Source: Myotis daubentonii (taxonomy: Eukaryota > Chordata > Mammalia > Chiroptera > Vespertilionidae). Taken from it: DNA of 64,000 nucleotides. Under the pieces are notes generated by a model. That model was not told the origin of the DNA. It made no database searches and saw only the letters and a program-made list of their open reading frames with translations. The stretch covers positions 120,985,827-121,049,826 of the forward strand of contig NC_081841.1 in the NCBI RefSeq assembly GCF_963259705.1, given 5' to 3'. The position numbers and the translations under genes were made by a program. Shown here piece by piece: positions 11,162 to 23,591 of the stretch. The first letter of the stretch is position 1, and each line of letters starts with the position of its first letter.

Positions 11162-12535
11162 TTCACTTGTCATTTGTTAATTTGTTGATGATAGCCATTC
11201 TGACAGGTGTGAGTTGGTACCGCATTGTCATTTTGATTTGCATCTCTCAAATGATTAGTGACTTTGAGCATGTTCTCATATGTTGCTTGGCCTTCCTTAT
11301 ATCCTCTTTCAAAAAGTATCTATTTAGTTCCATTGCCCATTTTTTGATTGGGTTGTTTATCTTCCTTTTGTTAAGTTGTATGAGTTCCTTGTAAATGCTG
11401 GAGATTAAACCCTTATCGGTGATAACATTGGCAAATATGTTCTCCCATGCAGTGGGCTTTCTTGTTGTCTTCTTGATAGTTACTTTTGCTGTACAGAAAC
11501 TTTTTTTTTTAATGTAGTCCCATTTGTTTATTTTCTTTTTAGTTTCCATTGCCCTAGGAGCTGTATCAGTTAAGATATTGCTTAGGTATATGTCTGATAT
11601 TTTGTAGCCTGTAGATTCATCTAATATTTTTATGGTTTTCTGTTTTCTGTTTAAATCCTTTATCCAATTTTGAGTTTATTTTGTGTATGGTGTAAGTTAG
11701 TGGTCTAGTTTTATTTTTTTGCATGTATCTGTCCAATTTTCCCAACACCATCGATTGAAGAGACTGTCTTGACTCCATTGTATGTTCATGCCTCCTTAGT
11801 CAAATGACAAATGCTGTTGAGGATGCAGAGAAAAAGGAACCCTCATGCACTGCTGGTGGGAATGCAAACTGGTGCAGCCACTGTGGAGAATAGTATGGAG
11901 TTTCCTCAAACAACTAAAAATGGGACTCCCATTTGACCCATAAATCCCACATCTAGGAATATATTCCAAGAAACTAGAAACACCAATCAGAAAGGATATA
12001 TGCACCCCTATGTTCATAGCAGCACAATTTACAATAGCTAAGATTTGGAAACAGCCTAAGTGTCCATCAGCAAATGAGTGGATTAGAAAACTGTGGTACA
12101 TCATCTACACGATGGAATACTATGCTGCTGTTAAAAAGAAGGAATTCTTACCATTTGCAACAGCATGGATGGAGTTGGAGAGCATTATGCTAAGCGAAAT
12201 AGGCGAGTCATAGAGAGATAAATATCACATGATCTCACTAATTTGTGGAATATAAAGAACATCATAAACCAATGAACAAAAATAGGTACAGACACAAAGA
12301 AGCATCGAACAGACTTTCAAACTTCAGCGGAAGGCAGTGGAAGGTTCGGGGGTGGGTAAGAGATCAACCAAAGGACTTGCATGCATGCATATAAGCATAA
12401 CCAATGGACAGACACTAGGGGGGTGAGGGCATGTGCCAGGGGGTGTGGGATGTTGGGGGGAGGTCTATGGGGGAAAAAGGAGACAAACGTACTACTATTT
12501 GTAATACTTTAAAGAGTAAAAAACAAAAACAAACA
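11162..12535 (+). mobile_element. L1 3' end with 5' inversion (twin priming)
   Basis: From about 11806 to the A-rich tail at 12535 the sequence is sense L1: C-terminal ORF2 ([16 protein letters not shown] frame, stops present) and the 3' untranslated region. Bases 11162-11805 are the immediately preceding ORF2 segment in reverse orientation. The two segments meet in the L1 map at ACAAATG/CTG with a short overlap. This is the signature of twin-primed reverse transcription. No coding capacity remains. Confidence 0.85.
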
Positions 12536-12639
12536 AACAAACAAAAACACGACCTAATCATAAGAACTACAAAGTGCTTCCTCCCCCAACATATTTCTAA
12601 AGACCTATTTACAGCAATTCCTTTTCCAGGTACATCATG

Positions 12640-14580
12640 TCTGACTATCAAGGCAAAATTAGAAGGCAATTTCCAATTTAAAAAGACAAATCAAGAATAA
12701 GACCCAGATATGGCTGGGATGTTGGAATTAGCAGAATTGGTATTTAAAACTATAATTAATATGCTAAGGGTTCTGAATGATAAAAATAGATAGCATGAAA
12801 GAACAAAGGGGCAATGCAAGCATAGAAATGGAAATCTTAATTTTAAAATTTTTTTAAAGGGAAGGAAATGAAAACTGCACCTACGCATATCATTTTCAAA
12901 TTACAGAAAATCAAAGTTAAACAATTCCTAAAAGGAAAAGACAACTTAAATGTAGCAAAAAGAATGACATCTAACTTTTCCTCAGAAACCATGCAAGCAA
13001 AAAGAGAATGGAGTGAAATATTTAAAGCTTCAAGAAAAAAAACCCATCAACCTCAACTCCTGTACCCTGCAAAACTATCCTTTGAAAGTGAAGAAGAAAT
13101 GAAGACTCCCAAACAAACAAAAATTGAGGACATTTGTTTCCAGTAGAACTGAATTGTGTAAAAATGTTAACAGAAATTCTTTAAAGAGAAAGAAAACAAT
13201 ATAGGTCAGAAACTTGGATCTACATAAAGAACACTGAAAAAATAGTAATAAAAATTTCTATTTTTTAATCTAAAGTAATCTGATAAAGTTTGTTCAAAAT
13301 AACTGTTCAGACAGAACAGTCTTCAAATTAAGGAAAATTAACAAAGATTAAGAAGGGCATTGCATGATGTTAAAAGGGTCAATTTTCTGAATAGACATAA
13401 GAATTCTCAAGGTGCAAGAGCATCAAACCAGATGATGCGAAAACTGCTATAACTGCAAGGAGAAAGAAATGAATCTACTATGATAGTTAGAGACTTCAAC
13501 ACTCCTCTCTAATAAAAGGACAAATACAGTAGGCAGAAAATCAGTATATAGTTGAACTCAATAATACCAACAAACCACTGGAGATAACTGACATCTATAC
13601 ACTACTTCATCCAACAGCAGCAAAATAAGCATTCCTCTCAAGCTCACATGAAACATTCACTAAGACAGACCACCTTCTGGATCACAAATCACATCTTACA
13701 AATTAAAAAAAATAGAAAGCATACAATATCTATACTCAGATCATAGTGGAATTAAGTAAAAATAACAGATAACTAGAAAATCCCATAAGAAGTACAGATT
13801 AAACAGCACACTTCTAAATTACACCTGGGTAAAAAATAAATCATAAGATATTAAAAATATTTTAAATGAAATGAAAATAAAAGCACAACTTACCAAATTT
13901 GTGGAATGAAATTAAAGCAATGCATATAGGTAAATTTATAACATGATATGATATTGACTTATAAATACATTTGGTCTTCTTCCCAATTTCTGGCACAGAG
14001 CTCCTAAAGTCCTTGAAATTTTCTAAGTGATCAGAACAATTATAGCTGTCTTTAGTTATGTTAATGAGGTAAATTTTGTAACTTGCCTAAGAATGGGACC
14101 TATTTGCTAGTGGAGCTAACCATGTGATTAGTGTGTTGGAACCTTCAGACCCCATCACTCTCCCTAACCTCCAGGCTGCCTACTGTATGATTTCAACTAT
14201 ATGACATTGTAGGAAAGGCAAATATACGGAGATAATAAAAAAGATCAGTACTTTCTGGGAGTGGGATGAACAGACAAAGCACAGAGGATTTTTAGGGCAG
14301 GGAAAATGTTTTTTATAACATAATAATGATTAATATATGTCATTAGACTTTTGTCAAAACCCAATGCACATGAGAATACACAATACCAAGAGTAAACTCA
14401 AAGTATCAACTTTGAGTGACTATGATGTATCAATTTAGTTTAAATCTTGATTAAAAAGTACAATTCTGGTCAGTGATGTTGATAATGTGGTAGAGTATGT
14501 ATGTGTGGGGAGAAAAGAGTATATGGCAGAGCCTTGCAAAATTTTATTGTAAACATTAAACTACTCTAAAAAATACAATT
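12640..14580 (+). mobile_element. Ancient L1 copy, internally deleted
   Basis: It opens with CAGATATGGCTGGGATGTTG and ATTAATATGCTAAGGG, reads a decayed ORF1 C-terminal region at 12868-13146 (NFSSETMQAKREW, LYPAKLSFESEEE), then an endonuclease remnant near 13480-13700. It ends with an old L1 3' end (TGATTTCAACTATATGACAT to CTACTCTAAAAAATA, 14190-14573). Most of ORF2 is gone. The block 13960-14170 does not obviously belong to L1 and may be a separate ancient repeat. Confidence 0.75.
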
Positions 14581-15424
14581 TTTAACAATAATATAATGAT
14601 AGGAAATAACTTCAGAGGAATGGAGGCGAGAGAGATAACCTTGGCCTCTCCCCTGAAATTTCAACAAATTAAGCAACTTTATTTCAACAAAGAATTCCCT
14701 GCTCGATACAAAGGCACACTTCAGAGATCCACCCACTGAATAATCTAAAACTGGGCAACCAGGAATAAACAGGGAGACAAAAAGGAAGGAAAGCACAGAC
14801 TGCTCACAGATGCAGCCCTGCAAGGAGGAGTTCAAGGCTCAGTGTGCAGAGGGGAGGAAGCCTGCAATAGCAGGCACTTCCTTCAGCACTGAGGAAAGGA
14901 GAGCTGCAGGGGCAGTCTGGCAGAGCCAGCAGTGAGCAGAGCTAACAGTAACTGAGCCAGTAGATGCCTGACAGAGCACAGAGATCTGCCCTGCTATACT
15001 CCACTGTCAGGTGGTGTTATTTCAAACAAAGAAACAGAAGCACAGAGCACTGCCAAAATATACATTCCCAAAACTCTCCTCCCATTGCCCTTGGACTCAG
15101 GTTGAGGAGCATATTACCTGTAAACCAAGAGCAATTGGAATAGAAGCACTATTTTCCTAATCCCCAGGTGCGGTGCTTGGAGCAGGACCGGACAAAGGTC
15201 AGGGGTCACCTATACAATGAGGGTAATACAATCCCCAACCCAAAGCAGCCTAGCAGTACTATCTTAGAGAAGCCCTGGGGGTCAACACTGGAAAACAGTA
15301 GAAAGACCTCTTCAGAGGAAGCTGCCAGCAGCCATTAATATAGACAGATAAAATAGCCTAGGTAAACTAGAGCAGTAAATACCATGAATAACCACTGTAA
15401 CAAGGATAGTTAGAAAGAACATGA

Positions 15425-15651
15425 GCCGAAGCCAGTTTGGCTCAGTGGATAGAGCGTCGGCCTGTGGACTGAAGGGTCCTGGGTTCGATTCAGGTCGGGG
15501 GCATGTACCTGGGTTGCGAGCACATCTCCAGTGGGGGATGTGCAGGAGGCGGCTGATGGATGTTTCTCTCTCATCGATGTTTCTGACTCTCTATCTCTCT
15601 CCCTTCCTCTCTGTAAAAAATCAATAAAATATATTTAAAAAAAAGAAAAAA
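15425..15651 (+). mobile_element. Ves SINE inside the old L1
   Basis: The A box TGGCTCAGTGGATAGAGC, B box GGTTCGATTC and CTCTCTCCCTTCCTCTCTG end are present, then an A-rich tail. The target duplication AGAAAGAACATGA is perfect at 15412-15424 and 15652-15664. Confidence 0.94.
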
Positions 15652-16753
15652 AGAAAGAACATGAAAAATCCCTAGAAAGCAAGCTGGAACACATGGAAAT
15701 ATGTGATATGAATGACAGAGAATGCAAGATTGCAGTTCTAAAAATACGTAATGAGATGCAAGAAAACACATACAGCTAAGTCACTCAGAAAAAAAATCAA
15801 TGAACAAAATTAATACTTTACCAAAGACATTAAGACTTTTTAAAAACCAATCAGAAGTCCTGGTAATAAAGCATGCAATTAAAGAGATTAAGAGTAAACT
15901 ACTGAGCAAAGAAAACAGAGCCAACCAGATGGAAGAAAGTATTAGTGATATCAAAGATAGGAGTCTAGAGAAGGCACAGAAGGAAGAGAGACCTGAGCAT
16001 AAAGACAAATGATAGAGTTCTATAAGAACTATCTGACTCCATCAGAAAAAGCAATATTACAATAACAGGCATTCCAGAGGATGAAGAGAGGAAGAAGGGA
16101 ATGCAGAGTCTATTCAAACAAATAGTGGATGAGAACTTCCCAAACTAATGGAAAGAACTAGATCCTTGAATCCAAGAATCAAACAGAATACCTGGTTACC
16201 TCAATCCAAAGAGGCCCTCTCCAAGACACTTGATTTTAAAACTGTCAAAAACAAATGACAAAGAAAAAATTATCAAAGCTACCAAGAAAGAAGAAGGAAA
16301 AAATTCTCAAAGCTATAAAGGAAAACCCATTAGAATTTCATCTGACTAGTCAGCAGAAACTCTACAAGGAAGAAGAGAAACCAAATATTCAAATGTCTGA
16401 AAGAGAGAAATTGCCAGCCATGAATAATACGGGCAGCAAAATTATCCTTTAAATATGAAGGAGAAATAAAGATGGTCCAAGACATACAGAAGCTGAGGAA
16501 TTTAATCACCAGAAAACCTCCACTGCAGGAAATACTCAAAAGAGTTACTCTACATGAAACAAAGAACAGAAGGTCACAAACTACAAGTAAGGTCACCAAA
16601 AGAGTCACAGTATAAACAGGGATAATTTGTGACAACAAAAACATAAAAGGGGAGGGGAGTTAGGGTCTGAACTGGCAAAGGAGGATGAATTTCACCTACA
16701 CTCAAAAGAAAAAATACTATGGTATATATGAACTTTATTTTTAATAAGCCTAA

Positions 16754-17373
16754 CTAGAGGCGAAGTGCATGAAAGTCATACACTGGCAGGGGGAGGGGGT
16801 GTCCCTCAGCCCAGCCTGCACCCTCTCCAATCTGTGACCCCTCGGGGGATGTCCGACTGCCATTTTAGGCCTGATCCCTGTGGGACTGGCAGTTAGACAT
16901 CACTATCACAATCTAGGACTGCTAGCTCCCAACCGCTCACCTGCCTGCCTGCCTGATTGCCCCTAACTGCTTCTACCTGCCAGCCTAATCACCCCCTAAC
17001 CACTCCCCTGCTGGAACAATCGCCCCCAACTGCCTTCCCCTGCTGGCCTAATTGCCCGCAATCCCCCTTCCCTGACTGCCAGGTCACCCCTAACTGCCCT
17101 CCCTTGCAGGACTGGTCACCCCTAACTGCCCTCCCCTGTCAGCCTGATCACCCACAACTGCCCTCCCCTGCCAACCATCTTCTGGCTGTGGGTGTCACCA
17201 TCTTTGACGGTGTGGCAGTCAATTAGCATATTCCCTCCTTATTGGCTGTGGGGACCACCATCTTTGAGGGCAGGTCAGTCAATTAGCATATTCCCTCCTT
17301 ATTGGCTGTAGGCTCCACCACCTTTTCGACAGTGTGAGGGTCAATTAGCATATTCTTGCCTTATTGGATAGGA
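16754..17373 (-). mobile_element. Helitron inside the old L1
   Basis: Read on the minus strand it starts TCCTATCCAATAAGG after A and ends CTAG before T. A weak hairpin (TGCATGAAAGTCATACA on the plus strand) follows the reversed CTAG. The body holds repeated CTAACTGCCCTCCCCTG units and three copies of CAATTAGCATATTC. It has no coding capacity. Confidence 0.88.
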
Positions 17374-17736
17374 TGGTAACCACCCACAAAAATCTTCAAA
17401 ACAGGACACAAAGCTTAAAAAAAGAGGAAATAAAGAAGTATGGAATATTACTAAAGAAAAACACAAAGGAAAAAGAACCAATGGGGGCACAGAGCTACCA
17501 GAAAACAAAAGATAAAATGGCCATAGGAAATTCTCAGACATCAATAATTACCCTAAGTGTAAATGGCCTGAATTCACTCATAAAGAGGCACAGAGTAGCT
17601 GAATGGATCAAAAAACGAAAACCAACCAAATGCTGCCTACAAGACACACATCTAAGCTGAAAGGACAAAGGTAGATGCAAAGTAAAAGGGTGGAAAATTA
17701 TTCTCCAAGCAAATTAACATCCACAGATTCGAGAAA

Positions 17737-17749
17737 CCAAGATGGCGGC
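17737..17749 (+). promoter_or_regulatory. YY1-like site near HAL1 5' end
   Basis: ACCAAGATGGCGGC begins about 11 bp into the element, the same relative place as the YY1 site that sets the transcription start in primate L1. The function is inferred by analogy. Confidence 0.55.
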
Positions 17750-18768
17750 ATAGATAAACACCGGAGTTAGCTGCCTCGAACAATCACTTCAAAAATACAA
17801 CTAAAAGATGGAACGGACATCGCCCAGAACCACAGGAAGACTGGCTGAGGGGAAATTCTTCTACTAGAAGGAAAGAGAACAGCAGATGAGACTCAGAGGA
17901 GGCACAGTGCAGAAAATACAAAGGTGCGGAGGTACGCGCGGAGCGGGCTGGTAGCTGAGGGCGCGGTTGTCATTTTCAATCCGGAGGGAGTCTCAGATTC
18001 TGAGCTCCATTTCTGGGCGAGTATCTAGGGACCCAGACTCAAACGGGAGAAGCGGGACTGTCTGGCATCGGTCGGAACGCGAGGGCAGCTTTCTCTCTGA
18101 GGTTTGCAGCCGTTGCTGGGACACTGAGAGGCAGAGCCTCTGGGGACGGGATTGAGAGCAGCCATAACTGCTCCCTCCACCCGCTCTGTTGATCCCGTGC
18201 AACTGCCCTGCCCAAGCCCTGCGCAGAGCCATTTGCCAGATAGACTCAGGTAAAGGCTAGATTAGCACCTCCCTAGAGGACAGAAGTTTTCCCACTGCAA
18301 ACACAGCTGATTCTCACAGCCAGTTGGCCTGGAGGTCAAATCCCCCTAGTATTAACTACAACAATCAAGGCTTAACTACAACAAGACTGCGCACAAAGAC
18401 CACTAGGGGGTGCACAAAGAAAGCATAAAAAATGCGGAGACAAAGAAACAGGACAAAACTGTCAATGGAGGATATTGAGTTCAGAACACTTTTTTTTTTT
18501 ATTATTATTGCTTAAAGTATTACAAAGGGTATTACATATGTATCCATTTTATCCCCCCGCCCTAGACAGTCCCCTAGCCTCCCCTATCCCCCAGTGTCTT
18601 ATGTCCATTGGTTATGCTTATATGCATGCATACAAGTCCTTTAGTTGATCTCTTACCCCCCTACCTCCTGCCCCCCAACCCTCCCCGGCCTTCCCGCTGC
18701 AGTTTGACAACCTGTTTGAGGCAGCTCTGCCTCTGTATCTATTATTGTTCAAAAGATTACAATGGTCT

Positions 18769-21700
18769 CTATGGTCCATGAATGAGTGAGATCATGTAGT
18801 ATTTTTCCTTTATTGACTGGCTTATCTCACTTAGCATAATGCTCTCCAGTTCTATCCATGACATTGCAAATGGTAAGAGTTCCTTCCTTTTTAGAGCTGC
18901 ATAGTATTCCATCGTGTAGATGTACCACAGTTTTCTAATCCATTCATCTACTGATGGGCACTTAGGCTGTTTCCAAATCTTAGCTATGGAGAATTGTGCT
19001 GCCATGAACATAGGGGCGCATATATCCTTTCTGATTGGTGTTTCTGGTTTCTTGGGATATATTCCTAGAAGTGGGATCACAGGGTCAAATGGGAGTTCCA
19101 TTTTCAGTTTTTTAAGGAAACTCCATACTGTCTTCCATAGTGGCTGCACCAGTCTGCATTCCCACCAACAGTGCAAAAGTGTTCCTTTTTCTCCACATCC
19201 TCTCCAGCACTTATCGTTTGTTGATTTGTTGATGATAGCCAGTCTGACGGGTGTGAGATGTTACCTCATTGCTGTTTTGATTTGCACCTCTCGGATGATT
19301 AGTGACTTTGAGCATGTTTTCATATGTCTCTTGGCTTTCTGAATGTCCTCTTTTGAAAGGTGTCTATTTAGTTCCTTTGCCCAATTTTTGATTGGATTGT
19401 TTATCTTCCTTTTGTTAAGTTGTATGAGTTCCCTATAAATTTTGGAGATTAGGCCCTTATCAGATATGACATTGGCAAATATGTTTTCCCACACAGTGGG
19501 TTTTCTCGTTGTTTTGTTGATGGTTTCTTTTGCTGTACAGAAGCTTTTTATTTTGATGTAGTCCCATTTGTTCATTTTTTTTTTTAGTTTCAAGTGCCCT
19601 AGGAGCTGTATCAGTGAAGAAATTGCTTCGGCATATGTCTGAGATTTTGTTACCTTTGGATTCTTCTAGAATTTTTATGGTTTCCCGTCGTACATTTAAG
19701 TCCTTTATCCATTTTGAGTTTATTCTTGTGTGTGGTGTAAGTTGTTGGTCTAGTTTCATTTTCTTGCATATATCTGTCCAATTTTCCCAACACCATTTAT
19801 TGAAGAGACTATCTTGGCTCCACTGTATGTTCTTGCCTCCTTTGTCAAATATTAATTGAGCATATTGGTTTGGGCCAATTTCTGGGCTCTCTATTCTATT
19901 CCATTGATCTATATGCCTATTCTTGTGCCAGTACCAGGCAGTTTTGAGAACAGTGGCTTTGTAATACAACTTGATATCTGGTATTGAGATCCCACCTACT
20001 TCGTACTTTTTCAGGATTGCTGCAGCTATTCAGGGTCTTTTTTTATTCCAGATGAATTTTTGGAGAGTTCGTTCTAGATCTCTGAAGTATGCCGTTGGTA
20101 TTTTAATGGGAAGTGCGTTGAATTTATAGATTGCTTTGGGTAGTATGGACATTTTAATGATGTTGATTCTACCAATCCATGAACACGGTATGTTCTTCCA
20201 TCTGTTTATGTCTTCCTCTATCTCTTTTTTCAACGTCCTATAGTTTCCTGAGTAGAGGTCTTTTACCTCTTTAGTTAAGTTTATTCCTAGGTAGCTTAAT
20301 TTTTTTCGTGCAATGGTAAACGGGATTGTTTTTATAATCTCTCTTTCTGAAAGTTCACTATTGGTGTATAGAAATGCTTCAGATTTCTTGGGGTTAATTT
20401 TGTATCCTGCTACATTGCCAAATTCATGTATTAAGTCTAGTAGCTTTTTGATGGAATCTCTAGGGTTTTGTATGTATAATATCATGTCATCTGTAAATAA
20501 GGACAGTTTTACTTCCTCTTTTCCAAATTGGATGCCTTTTATTTCTTCTTCTTGCCGAATTGGAATGGCTAACACTTCCAGTACTATGTTGAACAGGAGT
20601 GGTGAGAGGGGGCATCCCTGTCTTGTTCCTGTTCTTAGGGGAAATGGTGTTAGTTTTTGTCCATTGAGTATGATGTTGGCTGTGGGCCCGTCATATATGG
20701 CTTTTATTATGTTGAGGTATGATCCTTCTACTCCCACCTTGCTGAGAGTTTTTATCAAAAATGGGTGTTGAATTTTGTCAAATGCTTTTTCTGCATCAAT
20801 TGATATGACCATGTGGTTTTTTTCTTTCAATTTGTTTATGTGATGTATCACTTTTATTGATTTGCGGATATTGTACCATCCTTGCATCCCTGGAATAAAT
20901 CCTACTTGGTCATGGTGTATGATCTTTCTGATGTACTACTGGATCTGATTTGCTAAGATTTTGTTGAGGATTTTGGCATCTATGTTCATGAGGGATATTG
21001 GCCTGTAATTCTCTTTCATTGTGTTGTCTTTACCTGGTTTTGGTATTAGGGTGATGCTGGCTTCATAGAATGAGCTTGGAAGTGTTCCTTCCTCTTGAAA
21101 TTTTTGTAGTAGTCTGAGGAGGTTAGGTTTTAGTTCTTCCTTGAATGTTTGGTAAAACTCCCCTGTGAAGCCGTCTGGTCCTGGGCTTTTGTTTGATGGA
21201 AGCTTTTTGATGACTGCTTCAATTTCTTCCATAGTTATTGGCCTGTTGAGATTTTTAGATTCTTCCTGATTGAATTTTGGAATGTTCTATTTTTCTAGGA
21301 ATTTGTCCATTTCCTCCAGGTTGTCTAGTTTGTTGGAGTAAAGCTGTCCATAGTATTTTTTAACAATCATTTGTATTTCTGTGGAGTCTGTTGTTATTTC
21401 GCCTCTATCGTTTCTGATTTTGTTTATTTGGGTCCTCTCTCTCTGCTTCTTGGTGAGTCTGGCTAGAGGTTTGTCAATCTTGTTTATCCTTTCAAAGAAC
21501 CAGCTCTTGGTTTCATTGATTTTCTGTATTGTTTTTTTGGTCTCTATGTCATTTATTTCTGCTCTAATCTTTATTATCTCCTTCCTTCTGCTCACTCTGG
21601 GGTTTTCTTGTTGCTCTCTTTCTAATTCTTTGAGTTGTAGAGTTAGATGATTTACTACCATTTTTTCTTGTTTTTTGAGATAGGCCTGTAGAGCTATAAA

Positions 21701-22591
21701 CTTCCCTCTCAGGACTGCTTTCATTGTGTCCCATAGGTTTTGGATTGTTGTGTTTTCATTGTCATTAGTTTCCAGGATGTTTGTCATTTCTTCTTTGATC
21801 TCATTGGTAACCCAATCAATATTTAATAGCATGCTATTCAGCTTCCAGGTGTTTGAGTATTTTGGGTTGTTTTTATTGTAGTTTATTTCTAATATTATGC
21901 TATCGTGGTCTGCGAAGACGCTTTTTATGATTTCAATCTTCTTGAATTTGGGGATACTTTGCTTGTGACCCAATATATGGTCTATTTTTGAATATGTCTT
22001 ATGAGCATTTGAGTAGAATGTATATTCCCTGACTTTGGGGTGAAGTGTTCTGAAGATGTCTATTAAGTCCATCTGATCTAGTGAGTCATTTAGGATTGCT
22101 GTATCTTTGCTGATTGTTTGTTTAGAGGGCTTATCCAGTGCTGTCAGTGGTGTATTAAAGTCTCCTACTATGATTGTATTGTTGTCGATCTCTCCTTTGA
22201 TATCTTCCAGGAGTGTTTTTATGAATTTGGGTGCTCCTGCATTGGGTGCATATATGTTTACCAGGGTTATATCTTCTTGTTGTATTGAACCCTTTAGTAT
22301 TATGAAGTGGCCTTCCTTATCTCTTGTTCCGGCCTTCACTTTGAGGTCTATTTTGTCCGATATAAGTATTGCTACCCCAGCTTTCTTTTCCTTTCCATTT
22401 GCCTGAAAGATATTTTTCCATCCTTTCACTTTCAGTCTGTGTGAGTTCCTTCTAATGAGGTGGGTTTCTTGTAGACAGCAGATGTATGGGTAATGTTTTT
22501 TTATCCATTCAGCCACTCGATGTCTTTTGTTTGGAGCATTTAGTCCGTTTACGTTTAAAGTTATTATTGAAAGGTACTTGTTTGTAGCCAT
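18769..22591 (-). pseudogene. L1 ORF2 (endonuclease / reverse transcriptase), inactivated
   Basis: The span is full length (about 1,274 codons). An open N-terminal 434 codons holds the endonuclease with [39 protein letters not shown] and [10 protein letters not shown]. In-frame stops occur at about 21284, 20933 and 20027, the last probably a CpG decay of CGA to TGA. A frameshift lies in an A-run near 19580, and a further stop near 19258. The RT segment (20887-20030) has [18 protein letters not shown], and [12 protein letters not shown] instead of FADD (20486-20497), so the catalytic Asp pair is kept. The C-terminal cysteine region [13 protein letters not shown] is present at 19170-19130. Confidence 0.92.
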
Positions 22592-22640
22592 TTCTTTTTT
22601 TGTGTGGCTGTTTTCTTTCTGAGCTTTTTATTTCTTATTT

Positions 22641-23591
22641 TTATACCAGTCCCTTTAGCATTCCTTGCATTGCTGGCTTGGTGGTGAGAAACTCCCTTAG
22701 CCTTTTTTTGTCTGTGAAGCTTCTTATTTCACCTTCAAGTTTGAATGATAGCCTTGCTGGATAGAGTATTCTTGGATTCAGTCCTTTGCTTTGCATCACT
22801 TTGTAAATTTCAGTCCATTCTTTTCTGGCCTGATGTGTTTCTGTTGAGAAATCATTTGACAATCTAATGGGAGATCCCTTGTATGTAACTTTCCATCGCT
22901 CTCTTGAAGCCCGTAAAATTTTCTCTTTGTCCTGAACATTTGCCATGGTGATTATGATGTGTCTTGGTGTGGGTCTTTTCGGGTTCACCTTGTTTGGGAC
23001 TCTCTGGGCTTGTGTGACTTTTTTCTTCCCCACCTCAGGAAAGTTTTCTGATATTATTTCTTCAAGGAGGTTTTCTAATCCTTGTTCATCCTTCTGTTGT
23101 TCTGGTACTCCTATTATTCGTATGTTGTTTCGTTTCATGTTGTCCCAAAGCTCCCTTAGGCTCTCCTCCTGTCTTTTAATTTTTTTCTCCAATTGCAGTA
23201 CATTTTGGGTGTGTTTTGCTTCCTTGTTTTCTAATTCACTAATTCGGTCCTCCGCTTCTCCTAGTCTACTGTTGATACTTTCAATGGAGTTTTTCATTGC
23301 AGCTATATCACGCTTCATTTCTTCTTGGATCTTACTTAAGTTGGTGATTTTTTCATCTGTTTCTTCTAGCTTCTTCCATATGTTATCCATTTTTTCATCT
23401 GTTTCTTCTTGCTTCTTGCAGAGGTTGTCAAATTTTTGCTCCATCCGGTTTATGCACTCTAGGACCCTTATTCCGAATTCTTTATCTGTCATGTTGCATG
23501 CCTCTGTATTACTTAGCTGCTTTTCTGGAGAGTCCTCCTTCTCTTTCCTTTGGGGGTTTCTTTGTCTACCCATGTTTGATCTCACTGACAT
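22641..23591 (-). CDS. L1 ORF1 protein, intact frame
   Basis: This is the L1 RNA-binding and chaperone protein that coats L1 RNA in cytoplasmic particles. The frame has 316 codons. Residues 1-40 are basic and disordered (MGRQRNPQRKEKEDSPEKQ). Residues ~45-140 form a coiled coil with two near-identical repeats, KKQEETDEKMDNIW and KKLEETDEKITNLS. An RRM core follows around 150-245 (NIRIIGVPEQQ, PRHIIITMANVQDKEKIL). The C-terminal domain has SPIRLSNDFSTETHQARKEW and ILYPARLSFKLEGE. A second Met at codon 7 (MGRQRNPQRK) is an equally plausible start. ORF2 begins about 50 nt after the stop, the normal L1 spacing. Expression is not shown by the sequence. Confidence 0.88.
   Translation of the reverse strand: MSVRSNMGRQRNPQRKEKEDSPEKQLSNTEACNMTDKEFGIRVLECINRMEQKFDNLCKKQEETDEKMDNIWKKLEETDEKITNLSKIQEEMKRDIAAMKNSIESINSRLGEAEDRISELENKEAKHTQNVLQLEKKIKRQEESLRELWDNMKRNNIRIIGVPEQQKDEQGLENLLEEIISENFPEVGKKKVTQAQRVPNKVNPKRPTPRHIIITMANVQDKEKILRASRERWKVTYKGSPIRLSNDFSTETHQARKEWTEIYKVMQSKGLNPRILYPARLSFKLEGEIRSFTDKKRLREFLTTKPAMQGMLKGLV

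Noticed and set aside
18920..19342. 140-codon plus-strand frame, and similar ones at 20313, 21381, 22107 and 22945
   Set aside because: Antisense shadows of the minus-strand L1 ORF1 and ORF2.
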